Source: Massilia antarctica (lineage in GTDB: Bacteria > Pseudomonadota > Gammaproteobacteria > Burkholderiales > Burkholderiaceae_D). From it: DNA of 64,000 nt. The position numbers and the translations under genes were made by a program. Below the pieces are notes generated by a model. It made no database searches. It worked only from the letters and a program-made list of their open reading frames with translations, and was not told where the DNA came from. This document shows, one piece after another, positions 1 through 9,466 of this stretch. Location of the stretch: positions 6,014,001 through 6,078,000 of the forward strand of contig NZ_CP065053.1 in NCBI RefSeq assembly GCF_015689335.1, in the 5' to 3' direction. Position 1 is the first letter of the stretch. Each line of letters begins with the position of its first letter.

Positions 1-3000
1 CCGGCCGGGGCGCGAAATACCGGTGTCACCGGATCGCCTCCCGTCAGCGCGTTCGAGATGGCGCTGCTGGTGTCGATTGCCGAGTACGAGATGCTGCTCA
101 GATTTCCCAGATCGCCTGCTTGCAAGTCATACCACGAAGCGGGTGGCGCCGTGCCGGCTTTTAACCCGGCAGCGGCGTTCACCCCGTAGCGATAGAAAAA
201 CGGTTCGCTGCGGTAGTTAAAGGCCGACAGCGGCATGCCCGCGTCGTACAGCGGATTGCCATTGAGTTCCATCGAGATATCGTTCTGGAACATCAAGGTG
301 AAATCGCGGAACACGCCACCGTCGGCGGCGAACACGGTGGCCGAAGTGCGCGTGCCAGGGTCTTCCACCCAGCTCGCGCCCTTCGGCTCGATGACGATCG
401 CGCCGAACAGCCCGCGGTAAGCCTGCATCAAGGGGTCGGCCGGCTGCAGATTGACGGCGCCAAATTCGACCGGCGTTGCGCGCAGATCGCCATCGGCACC
501 GCGTTCGAGGGTGCCGGCGTACCAGAGGTAGTCGCGGAAAGGCACAGCGCAATCGCGGCAAGCCGGGTCCCGCGGCGGCACCGTCTGCACCGGGTTGTTG
601 CCCACGTTGGCGCCGTTCGACGAGGTGATGTCAAAGGCCAGCAGTTGCGGATGCAGGCCCACGCTGGAGGAGGTGCTCATCATAATGTCGGCATAGCCAG
701 CCGAATAGGCGGTGGTGCCGTCCGGCCGGTTCGCCGATTCTTTCTTTCTAAACACACTGTCAGCGCCATTGACGCGATTGCTCAGGCGGACCTTGATCCA
801 GTCGCCAGCGGCAGCGCGCAACACCAGCGGTTCGAGCGACACGCCTGGGCGCAGGCGCTCGCCGTCGAGAAGATCCTCGTCGCGCACATAGACGACGGCG
901 TTCGGATCGTTCAGCGGGTGGCTGCTATCGTAGCCTTTTGGTCCGACATTGATGCCGCGCTCGTTGTATGAGAGCGTGCCTTTCTCGCCGAGCAGCTGCT
1001 TGACCGTCAGCGCCGATACATGGAACTGGCGCAGACAAGGCAGGCCCAGGCTGCAATCGTCCTTGAGATCGCGCGGCAGCGTGGTGGCCAGCGCCGGCGG
1101 TGGTGTCAAGTTGCCCGGCAATGGCGCCAGGTCCGGCGTCGCCTTGCGGTAGGCGCGCAACAAGCCCCAGGCGCCGTTGGTCAAGCCTTCGTAGGAGGCA
1201 CTCGGATTGTACAAATAATCGGCGCCCTGCTCGCCCGCGGTGCGCGGCACGGTGAACAAGGCTTCGAAGTGCTCGGACAAGATCATGAACTGGCTGTTTC
1301 GGAATCCGGAATTCGGATCGAAAGGCGCATGCTGCCACTTCAGGCCATGCATCGTGAAGTCGTGCATCGACGTGTGCGACCCGACCAGCATGCGGATCTG
1401 GACCGGGTCGTCCTCGTAGGCGCGCAACAGCGGCGTATACGGATCGGCCGGGTTCATGCCGGCACTGATCGGCCGGCGCGGGAATCTCAAGCAGTCGCCG
1501 GTGCACGCGGGGTTGATCCTGGCGCCGCCAGCCGGCTGGGTGTTCATCGCTGGATCAAGGCGCGGGATCGAGCGGAACACATGGGCCAGATCGGTTTCCA
1601 CCCCACCCGTGATGGGCGTGACGGGCGACGCGGCCACGCGCTGCGGCAGCGGCTCGCCCCGGTAATTCATCGACACGATGCCAGGGCCGAAGTCGCTGAT
1701 CAGGAACGGCTTCGGGCTCGCTGGGGGGCTGGGGGGCTGGCCGGCGGGCGGGCAGCCCGGACAATTTATCGCATGCACCGTGTCGGCCCAGCCGCGGTAT
1801 TCGGCGCCTGGCGCCAAGGGCTTGCATTGGAAAAATGCCGCAACCTGACCCGGGTAGCAATCGGGCTGGGCGCGGCTGCCCGCCCCGTACGCCAGTTGCA
1901 GGTCGCCCCAGGCCAGCGCGAATTCGCGGTAGGCGCGCTGCCCGCCCCTGGGCAGGATGTTGGCCGCATAGCTGGTTGGTCCGCCGTCGGCGCGCCGGCC
2001 CGGTGCGCCCGGTGCGCTATTCATCGGACTGCCGTCCAGCATGGTCCAGGTCGAGCCGGCCGGTTCGATCAGCAGGCCGCCGTACAAGCCGGTCATCTGG
2101 TGGGTCGACGGTCCGAAATGGTCGTGCGTGAAGACGGTCATGAAGGTGCGGTCGTTGCCGCTGCGGTCGAGCAAGGGATCGACCCACCAGCGTTGCACGG
2201 TGGCCTGGGCCCCCAGCCATTGGCGCTGGTCTGGCGGCACATTGGCGCAGTCGGGCCTGGCGTCGGCCGCGGCGCGCGGGCCGCAGCCCAGCGCGGCGAT
2301 CGCCTTGGGCCGCAGCATGCGCGGTTTGCCGCCGCCGTACGGCAGCAGTCCGCCAGCCTGGTTGATGCCATCGATCCGGCCGCGCACCTCTTCCGGGCTG
2401 AAGGTGCCGTCTTCATAGTTAAAGCCGTTGGCCGCGCCATCGGAGGCCAGCACGTCGAATTTGACCAGGTGGATATGCTGGCCGATGATGTCGGTCGGGG
2501 TGCGCACCTGGAAATCGTCCAGCTCGTAGTAGGCCGGCACCAGGTTGGTATGCCAGTATTCGACGACGTCGTCGCTGTGGGCGCGGAAGAATAGCGGCTC
2601 GGGCGGTTTTTCGCCGCTCAGGATCTCTTTCACGTCGCCCCACAAGGCCATCATGCGCTGTTGCGGGTAGTGCCAGCCCTTCTTGTTGAACACGGCATCG
2701 ACCTGCAAGCTGGCGCCCCGGTAGTGGCGCACCTTGCCATCGACACCCAGGCCCGGGTTGGCGAACGGCGCGCCCGGCGCCGGCGGCAAGCCATTCATCT
2801 TGAAGCGGCCGGGTGCGCCGTCCGGCAGGAAGGTGGCAATGGTTTTTTGCGAATGGGCCGCCATCGCGGCCTTCTCCGCCGGCGTGCCATCCTCGGGCAA
2901 CTCGACGGCCTGGGTCCAGCCCAGGTTCTTGGTGAAATCGAGGGGGGTGTGCACTTCAAGCTTCACCGTTGCCTGGGTAATCAGGTGGCGCGGCAAGCCG

Positions 3001-4865
3001 CCGTCGAGCACTTCCTTGCCCTCGACCGCGAAGTCCATCGGCGGATGGGGTGGACGGTGGCCGGCGCGGCCGGGCACGAAAAACGGGTAGCCGGGGTTGC
3101 CGCCGCCTTCTCCCAGGGTCACCTGGCCGTTGCGGATCTCGACCGGGGCCGGCCACGGCGCCATCGGCCGGGTTGGCAAGGGCAGCAAGGCGGGAATCGG
3201 GGTGCCGCGCAGGATTTCCGGGTCCGGCAAGGCGCGCCCGCCCGGGGTCGGGCGCCCGTCGGTGAGCGGCGTGCCGGCCTCGAACACGTCGTGGACCCGG
3301 AACAAGGCCCACATGCCGGAGGCGAAATGGGGATAGAAGTGGCAATGGAAGATCGAGTCGCCGGCAGTCAGGTTGCGGTTCCCGCTGCCGTCGTAGACCA
3401 GGTCCAGCGTAAACGACGCGCCCGGTCCGATGGCCTGGCTGTCCAGGTAGGCGCTGACGTCGCTGCCCGCGCTTTGCAGCCACTGGTGGGCGTGGTGATG
3501 GTGCACGTGGTGCACTGCGGCGCCCGCGTGCAGGATGCGAAAACGCGCGCGGTCGCCCAGGTAGCTGTGATACACGTTGGACGGATCGTCCGGGAAGTAG
3601 GCCTTGCTGGCGCGGGCCGCGGCCGGCTTGCCTGGCTCGCACGGCGGCTTCAAGGTGCTAGGCTCGGTTTTCGCGTACGCTTCCAGCTGCCCTGTGGTGC
3701 ACGGACTGTTGGCGGGCACATCGACCACCATCGAGGGATCGCCGCCCACCCACGACGAGAGGAAGAACTCCTCGAATTTGCATTCGTCGCAATCGGCGCC
3801 CGGACCGAGCTTCATGCGGTTGGCCAGGATTTCGGCGCCAATGCCGGCCGCGCCGTAGTTGATCGCGAAGCTGTCGGCGCCGGCGTTGAGGCTCGGGGTG
3901 ACGGCATTCTGCGCTTGCGAGAACCAGGGGAAGGCCTGCACCACATCTTGCGACTCATGGTAATGGACCGTCACTTCGCGGTAGGGCGCGCCCTGGTCCG
4001 GCAGGGCCGGATTCACCGGCGCCGCGCTTGGCGCCGGGAAGAAGCGCCCGTGCTTCGGGCCGGTGATCACCGCCGTCAAATCGCTGTGCACGAGCCGGTT
4101 TTGACTGTCGAGCATCTTCAGCACAGGCATGCCGGCGCGCGGGCCGTGCTTGTACACCGCGTCGTAATCGATGATCGGCAGCTTGCTGCCGGGCGCGTGG
4201 CCCGTGGTGGCCAGGCGCATGTCCTCTTCGCTGACCTGGCTGCGGTACCACTCGGCGTTTTTCGGTTGTACATTGACCGCCCCGAACAAGCCCATGGTCA
4301 GCTGGTCGGTGTTGAAGCCGTTGAAATCACCGGCGGTGCTGTAGAGCAGGAACGAGCCCTCTTCCGGCGCATACAGATGGTAAGTCGTGTGATGTCCCGG
4401 TGCGACCAGCGCGCCGCCGTCCGCCGGGTTCGGATTGTGGCCGGCATTGATGCCGTCATCGCCGATGCCCTTGACGGCTTGTAAGCCAGCAACGTGGATC
4501 GACGCCGCGCGGGTCGATGGCTGGAGATCGTGCGCCGCACCCTGCAGCAAATTGTCAAATTCGATAGTGAGGCAATCGCCTGCATTGACGCGCAACACAA
4601 TCGGCCTTGGACGCTTGTCCTTGCGCAACATCACATTGCCGGGGACCAGCCCGGCGCCGCCATCCCTGGCCACGATATCGCTGCGCAAGGCGTAGATCAT
4701 GCCGCCGGGGCGGGCCGCGCCGAGGCGGTTGATCATCATCGGCTGATCGATCGCGACGACCGCCGCCGTCACGGTGCGGGGACAGGAGGCGGGCGCCGCC
4801 CGGGCCGTGCATGCCACGGACAGAACGGCTGCCCAGATAGTGCCGACTTTGCTCAATTTGCCCAC
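1..4865 (-). CDS. Very large secreted multicopper oxidase, 3' end outside window
   Basis: The frame starts at a GTG (4865) preceded by AAGGAG six bases upstream and stays open for 1,621 codons to the window edge, so the stop lies outside. The first ~24 residues look like a Sec signal peptide (ending TARA-AP), so an exported protein is expected. Copper-site motifs are obvious: HHVHHHHAHQW near residue 452, HCHFYPHFASGMW near 507 (the classic HCHxxxHxxxGM type-1/trinuclear ligand set), THDHFGPS near 913, and further His-rich strands such as GSHTSMHDFTMHG near 1155. Repeated cupredoxin-like segments and the size exceed laccases and CopA (about 500-650 aa) and recall MnxG-like manganese or metal oxidases. 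Substrate cannot be read from sequence. No neighbour shares its strand; it appears monocistronic. Confidence 0.85.
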   Translation of the reverse strand, partial: MGKLSKVGTIWAAVLSVACTARAAPASCPRTVTAAVVAIDQPMMINRLGAARPGGMIYALRSDIVARDGGAGLVPGNVMLRKDKRPRPIVLRVNAGDCLTIEFDNLLQGAAHDLQPSTRAASIHVAGLQAVKGIGDDGINAGHNPNPADGGALVAPGHHTTYHLYAPEEGSFLLYSTAGDFNGFNTDQLTMGLFGAVNVQPKNAEWYRSQVSEEDMRLATTGHAPGSKLPIIDYDAVYKHGPRAGMPVLKMLDSQNRLVHSDLTAVITGPKHGRFFPAPSAAPVNPALPDQGAPYREVTVHYHESQDVVQAFPWFSQAQNAVTPSLNAGADSFAINYGAAGIGAEILANRMKLGPGADCDECKFEEFFLSSWVGGDPSMVVDVPANSPCTTGQLEAYAKTEPSTLKPPCEPGKPAAARASKAYFPDDPSNVYHSYLGDRARFRILHAGAAVHHVHHHHAHQWLQSAGSDVSAYLDSQAIGPGASFTLDLVYDGSGNRNLTAGDSIFHCHFYPHFASGMWALFRVHDVFEAGTPLTDGRPTPGGRALPDPEILRGTPIPALLPLPTRPMAPWPAPVEIRNGQVTLGEGGGNPGYPFFVPGRAGHRPPHPPMDFAVEGKEVLDGGLPRHLITQATVKLEVHTPLDFTKNLGWTQAVELPEDGTPAEKAAMAAHSQKTIATFLPDGAPGRFKMNGLPPAPGAPFANPGLGVDGKVRHYRGASLQVDAVFNKKGWHYPQQRMMALWGDVKEILSGEKPPEPLFFRAHSDDVVEYWHTNLVPAYYELDDFQVRTPTDIIGQHIHLVKFDVLASDGAANGFNYEDGTFSPEEVRGRIDGINQAGGLLPYGGGKPRMLRPKAIAALGCGPRAAADARPDCANVPPDQRQWLGAQATVQRWWVDPLLDRSGNDRTFMTVFTHDHFGPSTHQMTGLYGGLLIEPAGSTWTMLDGSPMNSAPGAPGRRADGGPTSYAANILPRGGQRAYREFALAWGDLQLAYGAGSRAQPDCYPGQVAAFFQCKPLAPGAEYRGWADTVHAINCPGCPPAGQPPSPPASPKPFLISDFGPGIVSMNYRGEPLPQRVAASPVTPITGGVETDLAHVFRSIPRLDPAMNTQPAGGARINPACTGDCLRFPRRPISAGMNPADPYTPLLRAYEDDPVQIRMLVGSHTSMHDFTMHGLKWQHAPFDPNSGFRNSQFMILSEHFEALFTVPRTAGEQGADYLYNPSASYEGLTNGAWGLLRAYRKATPDLAPLPGNLTPPPALATTLPRDLKDDCSLGLPCLRQFHVSALTVKQLLGEKGTLSYNERGINVGPKGYDSSHPLNDPNAVVYVRDEDLLDGERLRPGVSLEPLVLRAAAGDWIKVRLSNRVNGADSVFRKKESANRPDGTTAYSAGYADIMMSTSSSVGLHPQLLAFDITSSNGANVGNNPVQTVPPRDPACRDCAVPFRDYLWYAGTLERGADGDLRATPVEFGAVNLQPADPLMQAYRGLFGAIVIEPKGASWVEDPGTRTSATVFAADGGVFRDFTLMFQNDISMELNGNPLYDAGMPLSAFNYRSEPFFYRYGVNAAAGLKAGTAPPASWYDLQAGDLGNLSSISYSAIDTSSAISNALTGGDPVTPVFRAPA

Positions 4866-5378
4866 GAGACACTCCTTTTTGGCGATGTCATCCCAGTGCG
4901 AATGTTGCGGAGCATTACTTGGCGTGAGGCTGCCCAGGCAGGCCGGCAACGATGTTTTTGCCATCTATCAGACAACATCAACGACTGTCGAACCCGGCCA
5001 ACTGTCCCCGGATGCGCGGGCGCGCACACGGTAACCGAAGAAAAAACTTGCTTCCGATCAAGACGGTTTTTGTTGATTTATGCAAGATAATTTACAAATG
5101 GCGAAGTCGAGAATGCGACAGTTCTGCGGCCGTGGCAAGTCATTTTTGGCAACAAAGTACGCAAAACAACGCTATCAAAAAAATAAGATAGACACGCTCA
5201 TTTGTGATTTCATCCGGGATTTTTGGGTATATATTGCAAGCACCACTTCACCCATTTTTACCCCGCGATGCGCGTCTCGCATCGATCCCGTCCTGGCTCC
5301 ACCGCCCCTGTTGCGCAGCGAAACCGGCTTTCCGGTAGCGCCGGCGCCGCTCGTTCGACCACTTGAGGAGAATGAACG
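4866..5378. other. Intergenic region between divergent genes
   Basis: About 510 bases between the divergent multicopper oxidase and decarboxylase genes. The stretch from roughly 5040 to 5240 is clearly AT-richer than its surroundings and is the likely site of both promoters. I see no convincing coding frame, RNA or repeat in it. Confidence 0.5.
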
Positions 5379-6641
5379 ATGTCCGCATCAACCGCACCAT
5401 CCCTGCCCTACCGCGTCGGCCAATGGCTGCCTTCGGACCAGCGCGTTCTCGACGCCTGGATCGAGAAGCGCCTGGCGCAGGCCACGGCCAACCCAGTCCC
5501 GCTGCTGCCCATCATGGAAGAATTCAAGCAACTGATCGAAGGCGACGCCGCCATCTACATGCTGTTTCACCAGATGCTCAGCGAGGTGCCGCACACCAGG
5601 CACTTTCGCCACAACCCGGCCGGCGGCCCGCAAGTGCGCTCCTACCATGTGATGCTGCAGATGATCAATACGATCCTCACCGAGGCCCCGGAATTCAACA
5701 CGACCGGCCTGGTGGGCTTTCCGATCAACGCCATCCTGGACTGGTCGATGGACACGCCGGGTGGCTTTGCCGCCTTCCTGAACGAGAAGGTCAACCGGCA
5801 ATTGAAGCGCGTCCTCAACGAGTGGGCGCGCTTCCTGGGCTCGGCCGATTCGCGCTACATCCTCAACGACGACCCGGTCAAAGGCTGGCTCGGCGCCGGC
5901 GCGATGGCCGCGATGCCCCATTTCGTCGAGCACTTCGTATGCGAACCGACAGCGCCGTATTACGGCTTTACCTGCTGGGATGACTTCTTCACCCGTCAAT
6001 TTCGCGAGGGACAGCGCCCGGTCGCCTCCCCCGACGACGATAAGGTCATCACCAACGCCTGTGAATCGGCGCCGTACCGGCTTGCCCGCGGCGTCAAGCA
6101 GATCGACCGCTTCTGGATCAAGGCCCAGCCGTATTCGCTGACCCATATGCTCGATGGCGACAGCCGGGTCGCCCAGTTCGACGGCGGCACGGTCTACCAG
6201 GCCTTCCTGGACGCACTGAGCTACCACCGTTGGCACAGCCCGGTGAATGGGCGCATCGTCAAGGCGGTCGTGGTCGACGGCAGCTATTATTCGGAAACGC
6301 CGGCCGAGGGCGAGGATGATTCGGGCCCGAACGATTCGCAGGCCTACATTACCGAAGTGGCCACGCGGGCGCTGGTGTTCATCGAGGCTGACAACCCGGC
6401 CATCGGCCTGATGTGCTTCATGGCGGTCGGCATGGCCGAGGTATCAACCTGCCAGATCACCGTGTACGAAGGGCAGCAGGTGCGCAAGGGCCAGCAACTG
6501 GGCATGTTCCACTTCGGCGGTTCGACCCATTGCCTGATTTTCCGTCCCGGCGTCGAGCTCGACTTCACCCTGCACGGCCATACGCCTGGCCTGAATTCGA
6601 AAAGTCTTCCGGTCAATTCGCAGATTGCAAGGGTCAAATAG
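5379..6641 (+). CDS. Phosphatidylserine decarboxylase family protein
   Basis: A 420-residue protein with GAGGAG eight bases before the ATG. The C-terminal half carries the pyruvoyl-enzyme signature: FHFGGSTHCLIF, with the GGST at about residues 380-383. In this family autocatalytic cleavage before the Ser makes the pyruvoyl cofactor, and Psd converts phosphatidylserine to phosphatidylethanolamine. The N-terminal ~200 residues are an extra conserved region found in the long, fungal-like branch rather than in the short housekeeping Psd. The SYHRWHSPVNG segment is also typical of the family. No membrane anchor is evident. The actual substrate may not be phosphatidylserine in this branch. It stands alone on its strand. 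Confidence 0.8.
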   Translation: MSASTAPSLPYRVGQWLPSDQRVLDAWIEKRLAQATANPVPLLPIMEEFKQLIEGDAAIYMLFHQMLSEVPHTRHFRHNPAGGPQVRSYHVMLQMINTILTEAPEFNTTGLVGFPINAILDWSMDTPGGFAAFLNEKVNRQLKRVLNEWARFLGSADSRYILNDDPVKGWLGAGAMAAMPHFVEHFVCEPTAPYYGFTCWDDFFTRQFREGQRPVASPDDDKVITNACESAPYRLARGVKQIDRFWIKAQPYSLTHMLDGDSRVAQFDGGTVYQAFLDALSYHRWHSPVNGRIVKAVVVDGSYYSETPAEGEDDSGPNDSQAYITEVATRALVFIEADNPAIGLMCFMAVGMAEVSTCQITVYEGQQVRKGQQLGMFHFGGSTHCLIFRPGVELDFTLHGHTPGLNSKSLPVNSQIARVK

Positions 6642-6712
6642 CGGCCGATGGCGGGGCCGATGCCGGTCGGTCCCGCTTGCAATCGCCCTGCGGCAAGCAA
6701 GGATTACTTAGC

Positions 6713-7354
6713 TCAGGGCCGCTTCAACTGGCCGATGACGCTCGCCACTTTCGTCGTGATCACATCGATCGCCGGGCCATTCGCGCCGTGCGGCAAAATA
6801 ACGTCGGCGTGACGCTTGGTCGGCTCGATGAACTGCTTGTGCATCGGCCGCACCGTTTCCAGGTACTGGGCGATGACGCTGTCGACCGAACGGCCGCGTT
6901 CGGTAATATCCCTTTGCATGCGGCGGATGAAGCGGACATCGGGCGCGGTGTCGACAAAGATCTTCAGCGACATCATCTTGCGCAGGTCCGCGTCATACAA
7001 GGCAAACAGGCCTTCGATCACGATCACCGGGGCAGGCTTGACCGGAATGGTCTTGTCGGAGCGATTGTCGATCGTGAAGTCGTACTCCGGCATCTCGATC
7101 GCCTCGCCATTGCGCAAGGCCTGGATGTGCTGTACCAGCAGCGGCCAGTCGAATGCCTGCGGATGGTCGTAATTCTGCTTGCGGCGCACTTCGGGAGTCA
7201 GATCGGTCTGGTCGCAATAATAGTCGTCCTGCATCACGACCGACACCATCTCGGCACCGAAGGACGCCAGTACTTGCTGGGTCACCGTCGACTTGCCACT
7301 ACCGCTTCCGCCAGCGACACCAATGACAAACGGAGGTAAAGAAATCTTATTCAT
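6713..7354 (-). CDS. udk: Uridine kinase
   Basis: A 213-residue P-loop kinase that phosphorylates uridine and cytidine with ATP or GTP in pyrimidine salvage; cytoplasmic. The Walker A motif GGSGSGKST lies at residues ~15-23, and the family signatures DDYY (substrate-loop region), NYDHPQAFDW and VIVIEGLFALYD follow in the usual order. Length matches E. coli Udk (213 aa). The ATG at 7354 has no strong Shine-Dalgarno. It is convergent with the decarboxylase-family gene and divergent from the acyl-CoA ligase. Confidence 0.95.
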   Translation of the reverse strand: MNKISLPPFVIGVAGGSGSGKSTVTQQVLASFGAEMVSVVMQDDYYCDQTDLTPEVRRKQNYDHPQAFDWPLLVQHIQALRNGEAIEMPEYDFTIDNRSDKTIPVKPAPVIVIEGLFALYDADLRKMMSLKIFVDTAPDVRFIRRMQRDITERGRSVDSVIAQYLETVRPMHKQFIEPTKRHADVILPHGANGPAIDVITTKVASVIGQLKRP

Positions 7355-7536
7355 ACCGAATGATACCGGAGCGGCGATCGAACCGACAGGGGTAAAGGCG
7401 CCGCGGCCGGCCCTTTATGTTTCGAAAACCCGCTTTTTACAGCTGGTCGGAGACCAGACCTTGCTGTGCTTCATCCCATTCTCCCGGTATCATCCGCCTC
7501 TCTCCTTGCACGGCCTTGCGCCAATTCGCACCACTT

Positions 7537-9369
7537 ATGACCACTTTGATCGATACCAAGCTGACCGACCCGCTCGCCGCCTTGCATACCTTGGCCGAAC
7601 TGTTTTCCTGGCGCGTCAAGCACACGCCCCTCGCCAGCGCCTACTTGCGCTACGACGAAAACGGCGAACGCTGGATGCCGATTTCCTGGCAGGCCATCGG
7701 CGACCAGGTCGAGCGCATCGTCCACGCCCTCGCGGCGATGCGCCTGGCGCGGGGCGCCCGCATCGCCATCTTGCTGCCGAACGGAATCGATGCGGTCGCT
7801 GTCGACCAGGCCGCACTGGCGCTGGCGTGCGTGCCAGTGCCGATGCATGCACTCGACAACCCCGCCAGCATCGCCTACGTCCTGGCGGACAGCGAGGCGT
7901 CGGTATTGGTGGCCCAGTCGTCAGCCCAGTGGCAGGCGATCGCCGCCGTCGGCATGGCGCTACCTGCCTTGCGCCAGGTCGTCATCATGGACACCACGGG
8001 ACTGGCCCCGGCAATTGGCGCCGAACACCCGGTGCTGGCCTTCCAGGACTGGCTGATCGCGCGCACGGACGGCGAACCTGGCCTGCGCTACGTGCCCCGC
8101 CATGACGACCTGGCAGCGCTGGTCTACACCTCGGGCACGACGGGCAAACCCAAGGGCGTCATGCTGACCCACGAGAATGTGCTGGAAAACGTGAAAGCCA
8201 CCATGCAGCGGGTGGCGCCGCGCGCCGACGACGTGTTCCTGTCGTTCCTGCCCCTGTCGCACACCTTCGAGCGCACGGCGGGCTATTACCTGCCGATCGC
8301 ATCCGGCTCCTGCGTGGCGCACTCGCGCTCGGCGTCGCGGCTGCCTGCGGAGATGAAGGCGGTGCGACCCACCATCCTGATTTCGGTGCCGCGCATTTAT
8401 GAGCGCGTGCACGGCGTGATCGAGGCGAAACTGGCCGCATCGTCCCTGAAACTGCGCCTGTTCGCGATGGCGCAGAGCGTCGGCTGGCGCCGCTTTTGCC
8501 GCGCGCAGCAGCTCGCCGTGCCGGACGGCGCGCCGGCCTGGCTGGACGAGCTGATTTGGCCCTTGCTCGACAAACTGGTGGCGTCAAACATCCGGGCCCA
8601 GTTCGGCGGACGATTGCGGCTGGCCGTGAGCGGCGGCGCGGCACTGCCGCAAGCGATCGCACGCTGTTTCCTGGCGCTTGGGGTGCCGCTGCTGCAGGGC
8701 TACGGCATGACGGAAACCTCGCCCGTGGTCGCGGCCAACGGGCTCGATGACAACGACCCGGCCACGATCGGCAGGGCGCTGGCCGGGGTCGAGGTACGCA
8801 TCGGCGAGATGCAGGAACTGCAGGTGCGCGGCCGCAGCGTCATGCGCGGCTACTGGAAGCGCGAGGCCGACACGGCGGCCGCCTTCATCGATGGCTGGCT
8901 GCGCACCGGCGACCAGGCGGTGATCGAGAATGGACGCCTGCGCATTCTGGGACGCATCAAGGAAATCATCGTCACCTCCACCGGCGAAAAGATCGCGCCC
9001 TCGGACCTGGAGCAAGCCATCACCAGCAGCCCTGTGTTCGACCAGGCCTACGCGTTCGGCGACAATCGGCCCTTCATCGCCTGCGTGGTGGTACTGAGCC
9101 AGGCCGGATGGGCTGCGATGGCGTCCGAACTCGATCTCGACCCGGAAGCCGCCGACAGCCTGCGCGCACCGGCCGCCGCAGCGCTGGCCTTGGAGCGCAT
9201 CCGCGAACTGACCAAGGGATTCCCGCATTATGCGCAGCCGCGCGCGGTGGCCCTCACGCGCGAGCCGTGGTCCAGCGAAAACAGCTTGCTGACGCCAACC
9301 CTGAAGCTCAAGCGCCTGAACCTGGCGAATCACTTCGCGGCCGATATCGAACGGCTTTACCAGCGTTGA
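7537..9369 (+). CDS. Long-chain fatty-acid--CoA ligase (AMP-forming)
   Basis: About 610 residues from the ATG at 7537; the open frame extends 40 codons upstream, but that part looks non-coding and the chosen start fits homologues. It activates fatty acids to acyl-CoA through an acyl-adenylate. Adenylation motifs are intact: YTSGTTGKPKGVMLTH at about residue 197, GYGMTETSPVV, and DGWLRTGDQ followed by GRIKEIIVTSTGEKI. The eukaryote-like layout (FAA1/FadD15 type rather than E. coli FadD) fits the length. It is divergent from udk and may share its promoter region. Confidence 0.9.
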   Translation: MTTLIDTKLTDPLAALHTLAELFSWRVKHTPLASAYLRYDENGERWMPISWQAIGDQVERIVHALAAMRLARGARIAILLPNGIDAVAVDQAALALACVPVPMHALDNPASIAYVLADSEASVLVAQSSAQWQAIAAVGMALPALRQVVIMDTTGLAPAIGAEHPVLAFQDWLIARTDGEPGLRYVPRHDDLAALVYTSGTTGKPKGVMLTHENVLENVKATMQRVAPRADDVFLSFLPLSHTFERTAGYYLPIASGSCVAHSRSASRLPAEMKAVRPTILISVPRIYERVHGVIEAKLAASSLKLRLFAMAQSVGWRRFCRAQQLAVPDGAPAWLDELIWPLLDKLVASNIRAQFGGRLRLAVSGGAALPQAIARCFLALGVPLLQGYGMTETSPVVAANGLDDNDPATIGRALAGVEVRIGEMQELQVRGRSVMRGYWKREADTAAAFIDGWLRTGDQAVIENGRLRILGRIKEIIVTSTGEKIAPSDLEQAITSSPVFDQAYAFGDNRPFIACVVVLSQAGWAAMASELDLDPEAADSLRAPAAAALALERIRELTKGFPHYAQPRAVALTREPWSSENSLLTPTLKLKRLNLANHFAADIERLYQR

Positions 9370-9466
9370 GCGAACCGGGGGGCGCCGGCCATCCGACCTG
9401 CGCACCTTCATTCTTGCGCGTCATGATATTGACGCCTTCGTCAATCTCTCGCGGGCGCGGCATGCC

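Noticed and set aside
1020..4484. Long plus-strand frames opposite the multicopper oxidase
   Set aside because: The minus strand carries unmistakable copper motifs; plus-strand frames are compositional shadows.
5085..5250. AT-rich segment before the decarboxylase as a small ORF or RNA
   Set aside because: No ribosome site, hairpin or conserved pattern; best explained as promoter DNA.
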